Notes: generated from the sequence alone by a model not told the origin. Positions 9,220 through 18,479 are shown, counted from the first letter of the stretch. The stretch is 64,000 nucleotides of DNA from Gallaecimonas kandeliae (GCF_030450055.1 NZ_CP118480.1:3409501-3473500); one strand, 5' to 3'. Numbers and translations are program-made.

Positions 9220-11469
9220 TCAGTGCGTCTCGGCCAGGCAGGCCGGCCCCGGCTGGTAAGGCTCGCCGCTGGGGTTGTCGGTGTGGATCTTGAGGTATTC
9301 CAGCAGCGCCATGCGCTCCTGCTCGCTGAGCCTGGGCCCTATCACCCCTTTTGGTAAAGGATGGCCCTTGGGATCGGCCTCGAAGGCCTGCCACTGGGCG
9401 GGGCTGGCCTCGAAGCTGTGGCCGCTGTTGTGGTTGCCGGGCTCTCTGGTGTCGAACCAGAAACCGTCCGGCTCGCCACCGGGCAGCGGCTTGGTGATGT
9501 ACCCCAGGTGCACAGGATCGTATTCCCTGGGACCCAGGAAGAAGCGCTGGTCGCGCTCGGCGGCCGGCACCAGCATCTGGTAGAGGTTGGGCACTGAGCC
9601 GTTGTGCAGGAAGGGCGGTGTGGCCCAGACCCCGCCCAGGGGCCGCGGCTTGTAGCCCGCTATCTGCTGGGGCAGATCCAGGGCGCCGAAGCCTTCCAGG
9701 CAGCGCTGCTGCTCGGCCGTCACGTCGTGGTCCTGGTAGTAACGCTGCTTGACCAGCAGCCCCACCAGGTTGAGGCCCAGGCCCTCGGTAAGGTGCTTGG
9801 GATCCAGGGCCTTGAGGCTGGTGTCGATATGATCAAGGGCCAGATCCAGGTCGAACCAGAGGGCGTCGAGCTGGCACTGGTGGTCGCAATAGAGCTGGGG
9901 CGTCTGGAAGTCAGGGCTCAGGGCGGCGCTGGCCTTGAGGTCGTAGCGATTCAGCACCGCCTTGATGGCCGGGGCCTGGTCCGGCTGGAAACCGGCGTCG
10001 GCCAGGGCGTCCGGGGCAGGGAAAGCCTTGGCCAGGGCCGCGAAATCGCCTCTGGCCGCTTCCGTCAGGGCCTGGTCGGCGGCCAGCTCCTGCAGGCGCA
10101 TCAGCATGTCGCGGGCCAGTTGGCGCTTGAGGCGCGGCGCCAGCAGGGCGCTGATCCCGGCCTGGTCCAGGCCGGTGGCGGAGAGATCATAGGTCTTGGT
10201 CATGAAATTGTCGGCGGCGCTGGGGTCTGTGCCGATATGGTCCAGCCCTATCACCTCGATCAGCCACTGGTCGGCCGGGCTCTTCTTGAGCGGGGCCTCC
10301 GCCTGTTGGCGGGGGCCGCTGGCCAGATGAGGGCCGTGGCACTGGCTGCAATGCTGGGCGAACAGCGCCCTGCCCTGCTCGGCCTTGGCCCTGTCCACCT
10401 TGCCGAGGATGTCCTCCGGCCACTGGGGCTGGGGCAGCTGCTGCAGGGCCCGCTCAATCTTCTCCAGGCCCTGCACCTGCACCGAGCTGTGGAAGCGTTG
10501 GTCCGGGGGCAGCGCCTTGCCGTCCTTGTCCAGCAGCTGGATGTCGGCACCGACCCCCAGGGCCTCGCCGACATTGCGGGCCAGGGGCTGGGCGACGGAG
10601 CCGTTGTACTGCACCCAGTTGAATTTCCACATGTTCCACAGGTAGGGGTAGCTCACCGGCGCCGCCGAGGGCTGGAGGTTGGCAGGGTCCAGGTGGTCGC
10701 CGAAGAGGGTGTTGGCGATGCGCCCCAGGGCGTCGGTACGGCCGAAGCCCTCCCGGGTGGGGTAGAGGTGGGCCAGGGGGTTGTTCTGCTTGATGGCAAG
10801 GAAGGCCTTGAGGGTGTCGCCCAGCTGGGCGTGCAGCTGGGCCCTGGAGCCGCCCTTCTTGAGCACCTTCTCGGCGAAGCGCTCGAACTTCAGGGGGTTG
10901 GCCCAGGTCTCCGCCAGGGCGCTGATGAGGGTGGGGCCGAAGCTGCCCATCTCGAGATCGGTGAAGGCGTGCATGGCCTGGCCACCGTCCACCCGCAGCG
11001 CGTAGCGGCGGCCGTCCTTGCTGTAATTGAGCTGGCCTGTGTGGCAGGCGCTGCAGTTGATGTCGAGGACGTCGTCCCTCAGGCTCGCCACATGGCGGCG
11101 GGTGAAGCCCACCGGCAGGCCGTCGGGGTCCACCGGGTCGGCCAGGAAGCGGAAGCGGCGCAGGAAGAGCGGGTCGGCGAAGCTGGACCTGGACATGGGC
11201 TGTTCCAAGGCCAGGAACCAGTCGTAGCGCAAGGCAGCGTCACCGGCGCCCTGGGGCAGCACCGTGCCCTGGGGGGTGCGGTAGTAGAGCTGGCGCTGGT
11301 CCGGGTCCCAGTCACTCAGGTAGCGGTACTGGTCCACCTGCTCCAACTGGGGGATATGGGACTTGGAGGACTGTACATACCAGGCGAAGGCCGCCACCAG
11401 CACCAGCAGTGCCAGGGCCGCCAATATCAGCAGCCGCCATAACCAGCGCAGGGCGCTTCCCTTGCTCAT
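9220..11469 (-). CDS. RoxA/diol-synthase-like di-heme cytochrome c peroxidase family protein, membrane-anchored
   Basis: 749 aa. An N-terminal anchor helix (about residues 8-30) places the rest in the periplasm. Two CXXCH heme sites are visible: CSACH near residue 138 and CSQCH near residue 373. The late PLGGVWATPPFLHNGSVP segment is typical of the RoxA/MauG-like di-heme superfamily. Family members include rubber oxygenase RoxA and the P. aeruginosa oleate 10S-dioxygenase/diol synthase pair, as well as ordinary cytochrome c peroxidases. It sits between a second di-heme gene and the patatin gene with 10-nt gaps, so one transcript is likely. An oxygenase role is inferred from family and context. 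Confidence 0.82.
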   Translation of the reverse strand: MSKGSALRWLWRLLILAALALLVLVAAFAWYVQSSKSHIPQLEQVDQYRYLSDWDPDQRQLYYRTPQGTVLPQGAGDAALRYDWFLALEQPMSRSSFADPLFLRRFRFLADPVDPDGLPVGFTRRHVASLRDDVLDINCSACHTGQLNYSKDGRRYALRVDGGQAMHAFTDLEMGSFGPTLISALAETWANPLKFERFAEKVLKKGGSRAQLHAQLGDTLKAFLAIKQNNPLAHLYPTREGFGRTDALGRIANTLFGDHLDPANLQPSAAPVSYPYLWNMWKFNWVQYNGSVAQPLARNVGEALGVGADIQLLDKDGKALPPDQRFHSSVQVQGLEKIERALQQLPQPQWPEDILGKVDRAKAEQGRALFAQHCSQCHGPHLASGPRQQAEAPLKKSPADQWLIEVIGLDHIGTDPSAADNFMTKTYDLSATGLDQAGISALLAPRLKRQLARDMLMRLQELAADQALTEAARGDFAALAKAFPAPDALADAGFQPDQAPAIKAVLNRYDLKASAALSPDFQTPQLYCDHQCQLDALWFDLDLALDHIDTSLKALDPKHLTEGLGLNLVGLLVKQRYYQDHDVTAEQQRCLEGFGALDLPQQIAGYKPRPLGGVWATPPFLHNGSVPNLYQMLVPAAERDQRFFLGPREYDPVHLGYITKPLPGGEPDGFWFDTREPGNHNSGHSFEASPAQWQAFEADPKGHPLPKGVIGPRLSEQERMALLEYLKIHTDNPSGEPYQPGPACLAETH

Positions 11470-11479
11470 CGTCTTTCCT

Positions 11480-13096
11480 CTACAGGGTTTTCAGGTATTC
11501 CAGCAAGGCCGCCTTGTCGGCGTCGCTGAGGCTGGTGCCATAGTCGTGGCCGCCGTTGCCGTTGCCGGGCTCGCTGGTGTCGAAGAAGCTGACCTGCCTG
11601 CTGTCCAGCACCTGGCTGCTCAGGCCCACGCTCTTGGGGTCGAACTCCACCTTGCCAACAGGGAAACGGGCCGGCCGCGTCTTGGACAGCAGCGTCGCCA
11701 AGGTCGGTACAGAGCCGTTATGCAGGTAAGGCGCCGAGGCCCAGATCCCGGACAGGGGCCTTGCCTTGTAATCAAAAGGCCGCTGGTTGAGGGGGGTCTT
11801 GTCCACTTTATGGAGGCTCTCCAGCTGCTGCTGCATCGCCTCCAGGGGATGGTGGGCCAGGGCGCCGACGGCGGCATGGAGCACCAGCTCTATGCTGGGA
11901 GCCGTTTCCCCCAGGGTGGGGCCGGCCAGGAACAGCATCTTCTGGCCGGCGAAGGCGCCGCTCTTGGCGCTGGCATTGACGAAATTGCTGGCCATCTTGG
12001 GATCGGTACCTAGCTGCTCCACCGGCACCGGCACGGCCCTGAGCTCCCGCTTGGCGTCGGACTCATCGGCCAGGGCATGGCAGCTTTGGCAGTTGGCCTG
12101 GTAGAGGGCGCGGCCCTTCTCCGCCAGGGGCCTGTCTATGGCGCCCAGTACCGCCTCCGGCCAAGCAGGGGCCTTGAGCTGGTACCAGAGGTCCTGGATC
12201 TTGCCGAGGTTCTCCAGCTCCATGCTGGAGTCGTAACCCTGGCCAGGGCTGTGGATGTTCAGTTCACCGAACACCGCCAGGGTGGTGGTGGCGTTCTGCA
12301 CCAGGGGCCCTGGGCCGGCATTGGGGGCCGAGGCGTTCCACTGCACCAGGTCCAGATGGGGCGCATCCCAGAGCACGGGGTAACTGACGGGGGCATCCGG
12401 CTCACGGCGGTTTTCCGGGATACCGAGGAAATCGGCGGTGACGGCGTTGAAGATCTGCCCGAAGGCATCGAGCCGGCCCCGGCCATAGGGGAAATGGGTG
12501 GCGTTGAGGGCGGCGCGGGCCTTGAGCCATTCGAGCCTGGCCTCAAGGGCCGGGCGCAGCGCCGCCGGCGCCTCGCCTGTGGCCTTGGCGAAACGCTGGA
12601 AGCGGGCATCGTCATCGAGGGTGGCCTCGAGGGCCTTGAGCAGCGCCTTCTCGAAGCCCTGGAAGTCCAGCAGCGACTGGCCGCCGTCGATGTGCAGGGT
12701 ATGGCCGCCATGGTAGACCTGGCCCGAATGGCAGGCCGAACAGCCCAGCCCGACCCATTGCCGGCCTTGGTGTTCGGGGGTGACGGTCATCCCTATGGGC
12801 AGCCCGTCGGGGTTACGCGGTGAGACGCCGGCACTGGCGAAGCCAAAGCGGGCCAGGTTGGCGCTGAATAGGCGCTTGCTGCCGGCCTGTTCCAAGGCCA
12901 GGAACCAGTTGATGGGCAGGATGCGGGAGCCGAAACTCAGGGTCCAGGCCGCCTGCCTGTCCTGGTCATCCCAATTCTGATCGAGCAGTTCCAGACCCGT
13001 GGTCGTCTGCTGGCTGGTCACAGCCTTGGGTTTGTCGCCACAAGCGGCAAGCAACGCCACCAGGGCCAATAACAGGCCCCTAATCCCCCCTTTCAC
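11480..13096 (-). CDS. RoxA/diol-synthase-like di-heme cytochrome c family lipoprotein
   Basis: 538 aa from GTG 13096, chosen because AAGGAG lies 6 nt upstream and because it places a lipoprotein signal (LLLALVALLAACG, lipobox LAAC) at the N-terminus; the frame is open to 13183. Heme motifs: CSACH near residue 118 and CQSCH near residue 334. The segment PLSGIWASAPYLHNGSVPTL is shared with the next gene, so the two are paralogues. Expected to be lipid-anchored in the periplasm and to form the first step or partner of an oxidative pathway with the downstream cytochrome. Confidence 0.82.
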   Translation of the reverse strand: MKGGIRGLLLALVALLAACGDKPKAVTSQQTTTGLELLDQNWDDQDRQAAWTLSFGSRILPINWFLALEQAGSKRLFSANLARFGFASAGVSPRNPDGLPIGMTVTPEHQGRQWVGLGCSACHSGQVYHGGHTLHIDGGQSLLDFQGFEKALLKALEATLDDDARFQRFAKATGEAPAALRPALEARLEWLKARAALNATHFPYGRGRLDAFGQIFNAVTADFLGIPENRREPDAPVSYPVLWDAPHLDLVQWNASAPNAGPGPLVQNATTTLAVFGELNIHSPGQGYDSSMELENLGKIQDLWYQLKAPAWPEAVLGAIDRPLAEKGRALYQANCQSCHALADESDAKRELRAVPVPVEQLGTDPKMASNFVNASAKSGAFAGQKMLFLAGPTLGETAPSIELVLHAAVGALAHHPLEAMQQQLESLHKVDKTPLNQRPFDYKARPLSGIWASAPYLHNGSVPTLATLLSKTRPARFPVGKVEFDPKSVGLSSQVLDSRQVSFFDTSEPGNGNGGHDYGTSLSDADKAALLEYLKTL

Positions 13097-13401
13097 CCCG
13101 GACTCCTTCTTGATCTTTTTTGTCCTTGTCTTGGCCTGGTCCGGCACCCTGTTGCTGGCGCCGACCGCCCTGTCTTTTAACACGAGCGACGACGTAAATT
13201 ACAGCCTGCTTAACCACTTACGCAGCATAGCTCACAGGATTGTTAAAAGATTCGGTCCCGATGGCGGCTTTAGGGTTTAAGGCGAGGAATGACTCGGGGT
13301 GCTGTGGAGTGACAATGGGATCGGGTTGGATTTGGGGGCTAGGCGCGCTGCGCCATTATTGGGTAGGCTGTAGGCAAGGACGACCCGCGAGCCCAAGGAT
13401 C

Positions 13402-14136
13402 ATGAGCCAAGCCCCTCCAGAGACCATCACCAGCGCCGAGGGCTACTTTGCCCGCCTGAAGTCGGACAGCCAGGCGCTGTGGCGCTTTGCCGGCAAACAC
13501 CCCACCCTGGCCATTTCTTTTTGCTACCTCTGCGCCAGTATCGTCGGCCTGGTCCACAGCCTCTACCTGCTGGGCGCCTTCAAGGTGGATGCCCTGACAC
13601 AAATGGAGCTGCTGGACTTCATCCTGGGCGCCGTGCATCAACCCATCGCCTTCGCCTACATCGCCGGCGGCGTCCTGGGATTCTACCTGGCCTTCCTGCT
13701 GAACAGAGGACTGAGGCGGCGTTTCCCCCGCTATGCCAGGGCCAGTGACAAGCACAACAAGACCCTGTTCCGGATAAACCCCTGGCTGGCAGTGGCCTTC
13801 CTGGCCCTGCTCTATCTCAGCGCTTTCATCAAGATGTCCGCCCTGGACAGGGCCAAGGCCATCCGTGAAGACCAGACCCCCCACTACCAGGTCACCGCCA
13901 TCTATCCCATAGCCGGAGGCCCCCATACCCTGACCCTGCCCAGGGTCCAGCTGGTGGCGGCCACCAGCCGCTACCTCTGGCTCTACGCCGACCACAAGAT
14001 CCTGATGCTGCCCTACAACAACATCGCCAGCCTCATCCCCCTGGAGTCGGAGGTGAAAGCCGCACCAGAGAAGGCAGCCCAGGGCAAGGCGATACAGCCG
14101 AAGACGCCGCCGGCACAGCAGGCCAAAACGCCCTGA
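13402..14136 (+). CDS. Membrane protein of unknown function
   Basis: 244 aa from ATG 13402 (AAGGAT just upstream); the longer frame from 13240 has an unlikely N-terminus. Three hydrophobic helices are visible: about residues 34-60 (LAISFCYLCASIVGLVHSLYLLG), 78-100 and 130-148. A soluble region follows, and the tail is rich in Lys, Ala, Pro and Gln. No family recognised. It is divergent from the di-heme operon and convergent with the PilZ gene, only 4 nt apart. Confidence 0.7.
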   Translation: MSQAPPETITSAEGYFARLKSDSQALWRFAGKHPTLAISFCYLCASIVGLVHSLYLLGAFKVDALTQMELLDFILGAVHQPIAFAYIAGGVLGFYLAFLLNRGLRRRFPRYARASDKHNKTLFRINPWLAVAFLALLYLSAFIKMSALDRAKAIREDQTPHYQVTAIYPIAGGPHTLTLPRVQLVAATSRYLWLYADHKILMLPYNNIASLIPLESEVKAAPEKAAQGKAIQPKTPPAQQAKTP

Positions 14137-14140
14137 GGGT

Positions 14141-14794
14141 TTAAGCGAAGTCCAGTTGCACCTGCTCGAACTGGATACCGACGTAGAGGCGCTCTTCCTC
14201 CAGCTTGGAGTTGCGCACCAGGCCCGGGATCTGGCGCCGCAGGCCAGGTTCCTGGCCCAGGAGGTTGACCAGCACCGGCAGCAGGGCGACCTTGCGGCCC
14301 TGGTGCCCTTCGTCGAAACGGAAGCGGCAACCGCTCTGGGAGATGTCGGTGACAGCGCCACCATAGGCCCTGGCGGCCAGGGCCTTGTCGCTGTGCAGCT
14401 GGATGGAGGCGGGGATCTCGATGCGTTGGCGCTTGATGGCCCGCAGGGGGCGGCGCTGTATCTCGTCGGGGAAGGAGAGGAACAGCAGCTTGTCAGGCAG
14501 GCGCACCAGGCTGAGGATCTGCGCCTTGAAGGCGTAGCACTCGCCGACGCTGTCCTCCACCAGGAAGCGGCAGACCGCCACCAGGCCGTTGACGCTGAGC
14601 TTGGCCGGCAACACCTGCTCGTCGAAGCGCACTATCAGGAAGCGGCCCAGGCGGTAGCCCACCAGTTCGCTCTGGAAACGGCTGCGGCGATGGTCGAGCA
14701 GCTCTATGTCGAGGCGCATGCCGACTCGGGTGTGTTCAAGCCAGCGGCTTTCCTGCTCTGACGACCGCTCTACGATGACGCTCTGCAATTCCAT
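14141..14794 (-). CDS. PilZ domain protein (YcgR-like architecture)
   Basis: 217 aa. The second half carries a PilZ c-di-GMP-binding pattern: RAIKRQRIEIP (RxxxR type, near residue 115) followed by DISQSGCRFRF (D/NxSxxG, near residue 150). The first half (residues 1-100) looks like the YcgR N-terminal barrel. YcgR-type proteins couple c-di-GMP to flagellar motor braking; here no flagellar gene is adjacent, so the target is unknown. AGGGA precedes the ATG. Confidence 0.87.
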   Translation of the reverse strand: MELQSVIVERSSEQESRWLEHTRVGMRLDIELLDHRRSRFQSELVGYRLGRFLIVRFDEQVLPAKLSVNGLVAVCRFLVEDSVGECYAFKAQILSLVRLPDKLLFLSFPDEIQRRPLRAIKRQRIEIPASIQLHSDKALAARAYGGAVTDISQSGCRFRFDEGHQGRKVALLPVLVNLLGQEPGLRRQIPGLVRNSKLEEERLYVGIQFEQVQLDFA

Positions 14795-14989
14795 TCCCTA
14801 CTTTCTTATTCCTGGCAATGGGGAGAAAGGATTCCCCGGCCCTAAAGCTATAACAAGGCATTTACCTGAACAAGCCATTCACCCCTGCCTTCTCTCCGAA
14901 CCGTGACGGCGGCCCCATGGCCAGCTCCCCGGCAAGAAGTAGCTGATGTCGATGTAGTTTTTATATCGGCCAGGGCAGGCGGCTGACCA

Positions 14990-15019
14990 TAAAAAACCGG
15001 CCCCAAGGGCCGGCTTTTT
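14990..15019 (-). terminator. Terminator of the S9 peptidase gene
   Basis: CCGGCCC/GGGCCGG stem with loop CAA, flanked by A-run and T-run, 15 nt after the peptidase stop on the minus strand. Confidence 0.85.
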
Positions 15020-15033
15020 GCAGCGGGAACGGC

Positions 15034-17442
15034 TTAATGCCAGGGCCATTCCTTGAGCTGGTAAGGGGCCGGGGTGGCGCCCAGCAGGTGCTGGACGAAG
15101 TAGTCCCAGCGCCGTTTGGTGATGTAGGGCGTGGCGTAGCCATAGGCATGGTGGGCGTTGGGCACCGCTATCATGTCGAAGGGCTTGTCGGCCTTGATCA
15201 GCGCCTGGACCAGCAACTCGGTGTTCTGGGGCGGCACGTTGTCGTCCAGGGTGCCGTAGGTCAGCATCAGCTTGCCCTGGAGGTGCGCCACCAGATCCTG
15301 GTTGGCCTGGTTGTCGTAGTTGCTGGTGCCGTCCGCATTGTCCTTCACCAGGCCCTGGTACTTCTCGCCCCAGTCGGCCTCGTAGTTGCGGTTGTCATGG
15401 TTGCCGGACTCGGCCCAGCCCACCTTGAAGAGTTCCGGGTAGCGGAACATGGCATCGGCCGTGGTGTTGCCGCCACCGGAATGGCCCCAGATCCCGACCC
15501 GCTTGAAGTCGATCCAGGGGTAGCGGTTGGCCAGCTCGCGGATGGCCTTTACCTGGTCAGGCAAGGTGTTGTCGCCCATGTTGCCGTACCAGGTGTCGTG
15601 GAAGGACTTGGAACGCCAGGGGGTGCCCATGCCGTCGATGGCCACTACGATGAAGCCCAATTCCGCCATGGCCTGGTGGTCGCTGCGCGCCGCCAGGAAG
15701 CTGCGGCCACGCACCGAGCCGGTCTGGGGGCCGGGGTAGACGTAGTCGATGATGGGGTAGCGTTTCTTGGGGTCGAAGTTGCTGGGCTTGAACATCAAGC
15801 CATAGAGGGGGGTCTTGCCGTCCCGGCCCGTGACTATGATGGGCTCGGGCGCCACCCAGCCGGCGGCCTTGAGGCGGGAGATGTCGGCCTTGGCGACGGT
15901 GCTGATGACATGGCCGTCTTTGGCCGCGCGCAGCACAGTCACCGGCGGTGTGGTAGGGGTGGAATAGCTGTCCACGAAGTAGCTGCCGTCCTTGGACAGG
16001 CTGATGCTGTGGTCGGCGTTTTCCGGGGTCAGCAGCACAGGCTCGCCGCCGTCCAGGGAAGCCTTCCACAGCTGGCGGTAGTAGGGGTCGTTGCCTTTGA
16101 CCTTGCCGACGGCGGTATACCAGACCTCACGGCTCTTGGGGTCCAGGTGCAGCACGTTGGAGACGGCCCCTTCGCCGCTGGTGACGGGATGCAACACCTT
16201 GCCGGTCTTGGTGCTGTAGAGGTAGAGCTGGCCCCAGTCGCTGCGCTCCGAGTACCACAAGGCCTGGTCGCTGCCGGGCAGGTAGCGCCAGCTCACGCCT
16301 TCTATGCCGCTCTCGAAATAGCTGGGCACGGACTCTTCAAAGGCGGTGCGCACCTTGCCGCTCTTGGGGTCGGCGATGCGCAGCCACTCGTGCTTGTGGT
16401 CGCGGGAGGTGGAGACAAAGGCCAGGCTCTGGCTGTCCGGCGCCCATTTGACGTCGTCCCAGGCGCCGTGGCCGCTGCAGCTGATGTCGTCGCAGAGGGT
16501 GGAACGGTGGAAGTCCGGCTTCATCTTCAGGGGCACCACCTTGGCGGCGGCCACGTCGATGACGACCCTGTGGATCATGAAGACGTGCTTGTCACCGGCC
16601 AGGGGGTATTTCCAGACGTCTATCTTGGGGTTGCCGAGGGCGGTGCTGACCAGGGCCATGTCGGCCACCTTGCGCTGGTCCTGCTGGAAGGTGGCGATCC
16701 GCTTCGAGTCAGGGGACCATTCCAGCACCGCCTGCTCTGAATGGACCCAGCCGGCGTTATCGGTGGCGTAGCCGAAGTCCTTGACCCCGTCCTTGGTCAG
16801 CTGGCGTTCTTTGCCCGAGGCGATGTCGCGCACCCAGAGGTTCCAGTCGCGGATAAAGGCGACTTGCTTGCCGTCCGGGGAGATGACACCGTGCAGCTTG
16901 GCGATGTCGGCCTTCTTGCCGTTGCCGGCCAGCACGGCACTCAGCACGCCCTTCACGCACTCTTGCAGGCCGGGGTAGTCACAGCTGTAGTCGCTGCCTT
17001 TGACGGTCAGCTGGATATGGCCGTTCTTGGGCAGCTTGATGTCGCTGATGGGCAGCTTGCCCGCTTCCAGGGGTTTGGCCTTGTCGTCTTTCTTGTGCTG
17101 CTTGTCCTTGCCGGCCTCGGCCGCCATGGCCGCGTTCAGGGCCGCCGCCAGCTTGGCCTGGTCGAAGAGGGGCTCGGCCTTACCGCTTGCCGCATCCATG
17201 CGCATGTAGCGCTGGGCCTCGTGGTCGGTGTCGACAAACCAGAACTGGCTGTCGTCGAACCAGTGGGCCTTGCGCACATCATGGTCCACCAGCGGATCCG
17301 TCTTGTAACTGAGGAAGCGCTCGGCGTTCTGGTAGTCCGCCTTGGTCAGCGCCGCGGAGCCTCCTGCCGGCGCCGCTGCCGCATTGGCCGCCATCAGTGC
17401 CAGCGCCAATCCCACCCCTGTCTTCAAGCTGTTGTTCCCCAT
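15034..17442 (-). CDS. Secreted S9 family peptidase (dipeptidyl peptidase IV type)
   Basis: 802 aa from ATG 17442, which gives a clean signal peptide (MGNNSLKTGVGLALALMAAN, cleavage near AAAA); the frame is open to 17508. The N-terminal two thirds has repeated beta-propeller-like strands (DPPIV_N). The C-terminal alpha/beta hydrolase has the nucleophile Ser in GHSGGGNT (near residue 652), Asp in TLDDNVP (about 731) and His in NAHHAYG (about 763). It should remove X-Pro dipeptides from peptides in the periplasm or outside the cell. Monocistronic, with its own terminator. Confidence 0.92.
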   Translation of the reverse strand: MGNNSLKTGVGLALALMAANAAAAPAGGSAALTKADYQNAERFLSYKTDPLVDHDVRKAHWFDDSQFWFVDTDHEAQRYMRMDAASGKAEPLFDQAKLAAALNAAMAAEAGKDKQHKKDDKAKPLEAGKLPISDIKLPKNGHIQLTVKGSDYSCDYPGLQECVKGVLSAVLAGNGKKADIAKLHGVISPDGKQVAFIRDWNLWVRDIASGKERQLTKDGVKDFGYATDNAGWVHSEQAVLEWSPDSKRIATFQQDQRKVADMALVSTALGNPKIDVWKYPLAGDKHVFMIHRVVIDVAAAKVVPLKMKPDFHRSTLCDDISCSGHGAWDDVKWAPDSQSLAFVSTSRDHKHEWLRIADPKSGKVRTAFEESVPSYFESGIEGVSWRYLPGSDQALWYSERSDWGQLYLYSTKTGKVLHPVTSGEGAVSNVLHLDPKSREVWYTAVGKVKGNDPYYRQLWKASLDGGEPVLLTPENADHSISLSKDGSYFVDSYSTPTTPPVTVLRAAKDGHVISTVAKADISRLKAAGWVAPEPIIVTGRDGKTPLYGLMFKPSNFDPKKRYPIIDYVYPGPQTGSVRGRSFLAARSDHQAMAELGFIVVAIDGMGTPWRSKSFHDTWYGNMGDNTLPDQVKAIRELANRYPWIDFKRVGIWGHSGGGNTTADAMFRYPELFKVGWAESGNHDNRNYEADWGEKYQGLVKDNADGTSNYDNQANQDLVAHLQGKLMLTYGTLDDNVPPQNTELLVQALIKADKPFDMIAVPNAHHAYGYATPYITKRRWDYFVQHLLGATPAPYQLKEWPWH

Positions 17443-17671
17443 GCCTTTCCCTTTTTTATGCGGCAGGCCGCCCCCCAGCCCTGGCCGGCGGCGTACCTTG
17501 AGCATCATTTTTTCATAGTCCAGACGATGTTATGCCTTTGCGGCCGCCGCGTCTTGCGGCTCAGCCAGCGAGCCAGGCCGCTTGTCGAGACTGAGGGATA
17601 GAGCGGCAACGGAGGTGCCCTTGGCTAGGCAGGGGGCGGCATGGCGGCAAAAGAAGGAGCTGGCGCCGATG

Positions 17672-17914
17672 TCAGCATCGCCGCCAGTCCCACACCAACC
17701 TCAAGAGCACAGGCGCAAAACGGCGCGCCAGGGGAGTCCGGGCCAGTGCCGTCACCCCGATACGGCCGACGACGAAGCCGCCGACCAGGGCGGCGGCCAT
17801 CACAGGCCAGGGGTGCCGGCCAACCCACAGGCCCAGGCTGGCCTGATCCGCCGCCTGGCGAAGCCGGGCCTTGGCCTCGTCCGGGGTCAGCGGGTGAGGG
17901 CTCTTGCCAGCCAT
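17672..17914 (-). CDS. Small membrane protein of the ElaB/YqjD-YqjE cluster
   Basis: 80 aa starting MAGKSPHPLT at 17914, inside the last codons of the YqjE-like gene (28-nt overlap), so translation is probably coupled. A short charged helix (EAKARLRQAADQ) precedes HPWPVMAAALVGGFVVGRI, the same HP-then-hydrophobic layout seen in the C-terminus of YqjD/ElaB proteins. This suggests a small inner-membrane protein, perhaps a partner of the two genes upstream. No ribosome site is evident. Confidence 0.6.
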   Translation of the reverse strand: MAGKSPHPLTPDEAKARLRQAADQASLGLWVGRHPWPVMAAALVGGFVVGRIGVTALARTPLARRFAPVLLRLVWDWRRC

Positions 17915-18162
17915 AGCAGCAGTCCAGCCAGGAGCATGGCCAGGGCACCGATCAAGACGGCGGCGCCACTGGCCCCCATGGGCACCAGCGCCAGCAGGTA
18001 GAGCCCCCAAAGGCAGAGGGCCAGGCCCGCAAACACCAGCAAGGCGGCAAGGAGCAGCAGCCCCAGGCCGACACCGGTGCGCATGACAGAGCGGCGCAGC
18101 GACCGGCCTTCGGCCTCAAGGAGGTCGGTGAAGGCGATGACATAGTCGGTCAGCCGGTTCAG
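17887..18162 (-). CDS. YqjE/holin-X-like membrane protein, probable CTG start
   Basis: Two long hydrophobic helices (about residues 33-55 and 61-83) after a charged N-terminus, as in the YqjE family encoded next to YqjD/ElaB. The only ATG (18084) would remove the N-terminal amphipathic part. The frame continues upstream as LTDYVIAFTDLLEAEGRSLR to a CTG at 18162 with AGGGGAG 7 nt upstream, overlapping the TGA of the ElaB gene. I therefore place the start at the CTG (91 aa); the conservative alternative is 65 aa from 18084. YqjD-type proteins bind membranes and ribosomes; the role of YqjE is unknown. Confidence 0.65.
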   Translation of the reverse strand: MNRLTDYVIAFTDLLEAEGRSLRRSVMRTGVGLGLLLLAALLVFAGLALCLWGLYLLALVPMGASGAAVLIGALAMLLAGLLLWLARALTR

Positions 18163-18479
18163 TGCCGATCTCCCCTGTCGAGCAGCTTGGCGATGACAAA
18201 GCCCAGGCCAAAGGCCGCCAGCACGCTGCCGGTGGGATGTTCGGCCACCCTGTGCTCAGCCTTGTTGTAGGCCGTCTTGCCCTCGTTGAGCATGGTTTCG
18301 AAGCGTTTCTCGATGTCTTCCCAGGCCTTATGCATCCCGTCCTGGGCATCGGCCTTGGCGTTCCTGACGTTTTCCTTGGCGGCGTTCTTGACCGCCCCCG
18401 TCAGGTTGCCGATATCTTCCCGCAGCTTGGCCATGTCCGCCTTGAGGGTATCCAGTTCCTTGCGTATCTCTTCAGCCAT
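18159..18479 (-). CDS. ElaB/YqjD/DUF883 family membrane-anchored protein
   Basis: 106 aa from ATG 18479 with GGAGG 6 nt upstream. A long charged helical region (MAEEIRKELDTLKADMAKLR onwards) is followed by EHPTGSVLAAFGLGFVIAKLL, the typical C-terminal tail anchor of this family (YqjD, ElaB, YgaM). In E. coli these proteins sit in the inner membrane, are induced in stationary phase by RpoS and bind ribosomes. It is the first gene of a three-gene unit with the YqjE-like gene and a further small membrane protein. Confidence 0.88.
   Translation of the reverse strand: MAEEIRKELDTLKADMAKLREDIGNLTGAVKNAAKENVRNAKADAQDGMHKAWEDIEKRFETMLNEGKTAYNKAEHRVAEHPTGSVLAAFGLGFVIAKLLDRGDRH

Noticed and set aside
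9604-11442. 612-codon plus-strand ORF opposite the larger di-heme gene
   Set aside because: Same compositional bias as other antisense shadows; the opposite strand has clear heme motifs and family blocks.
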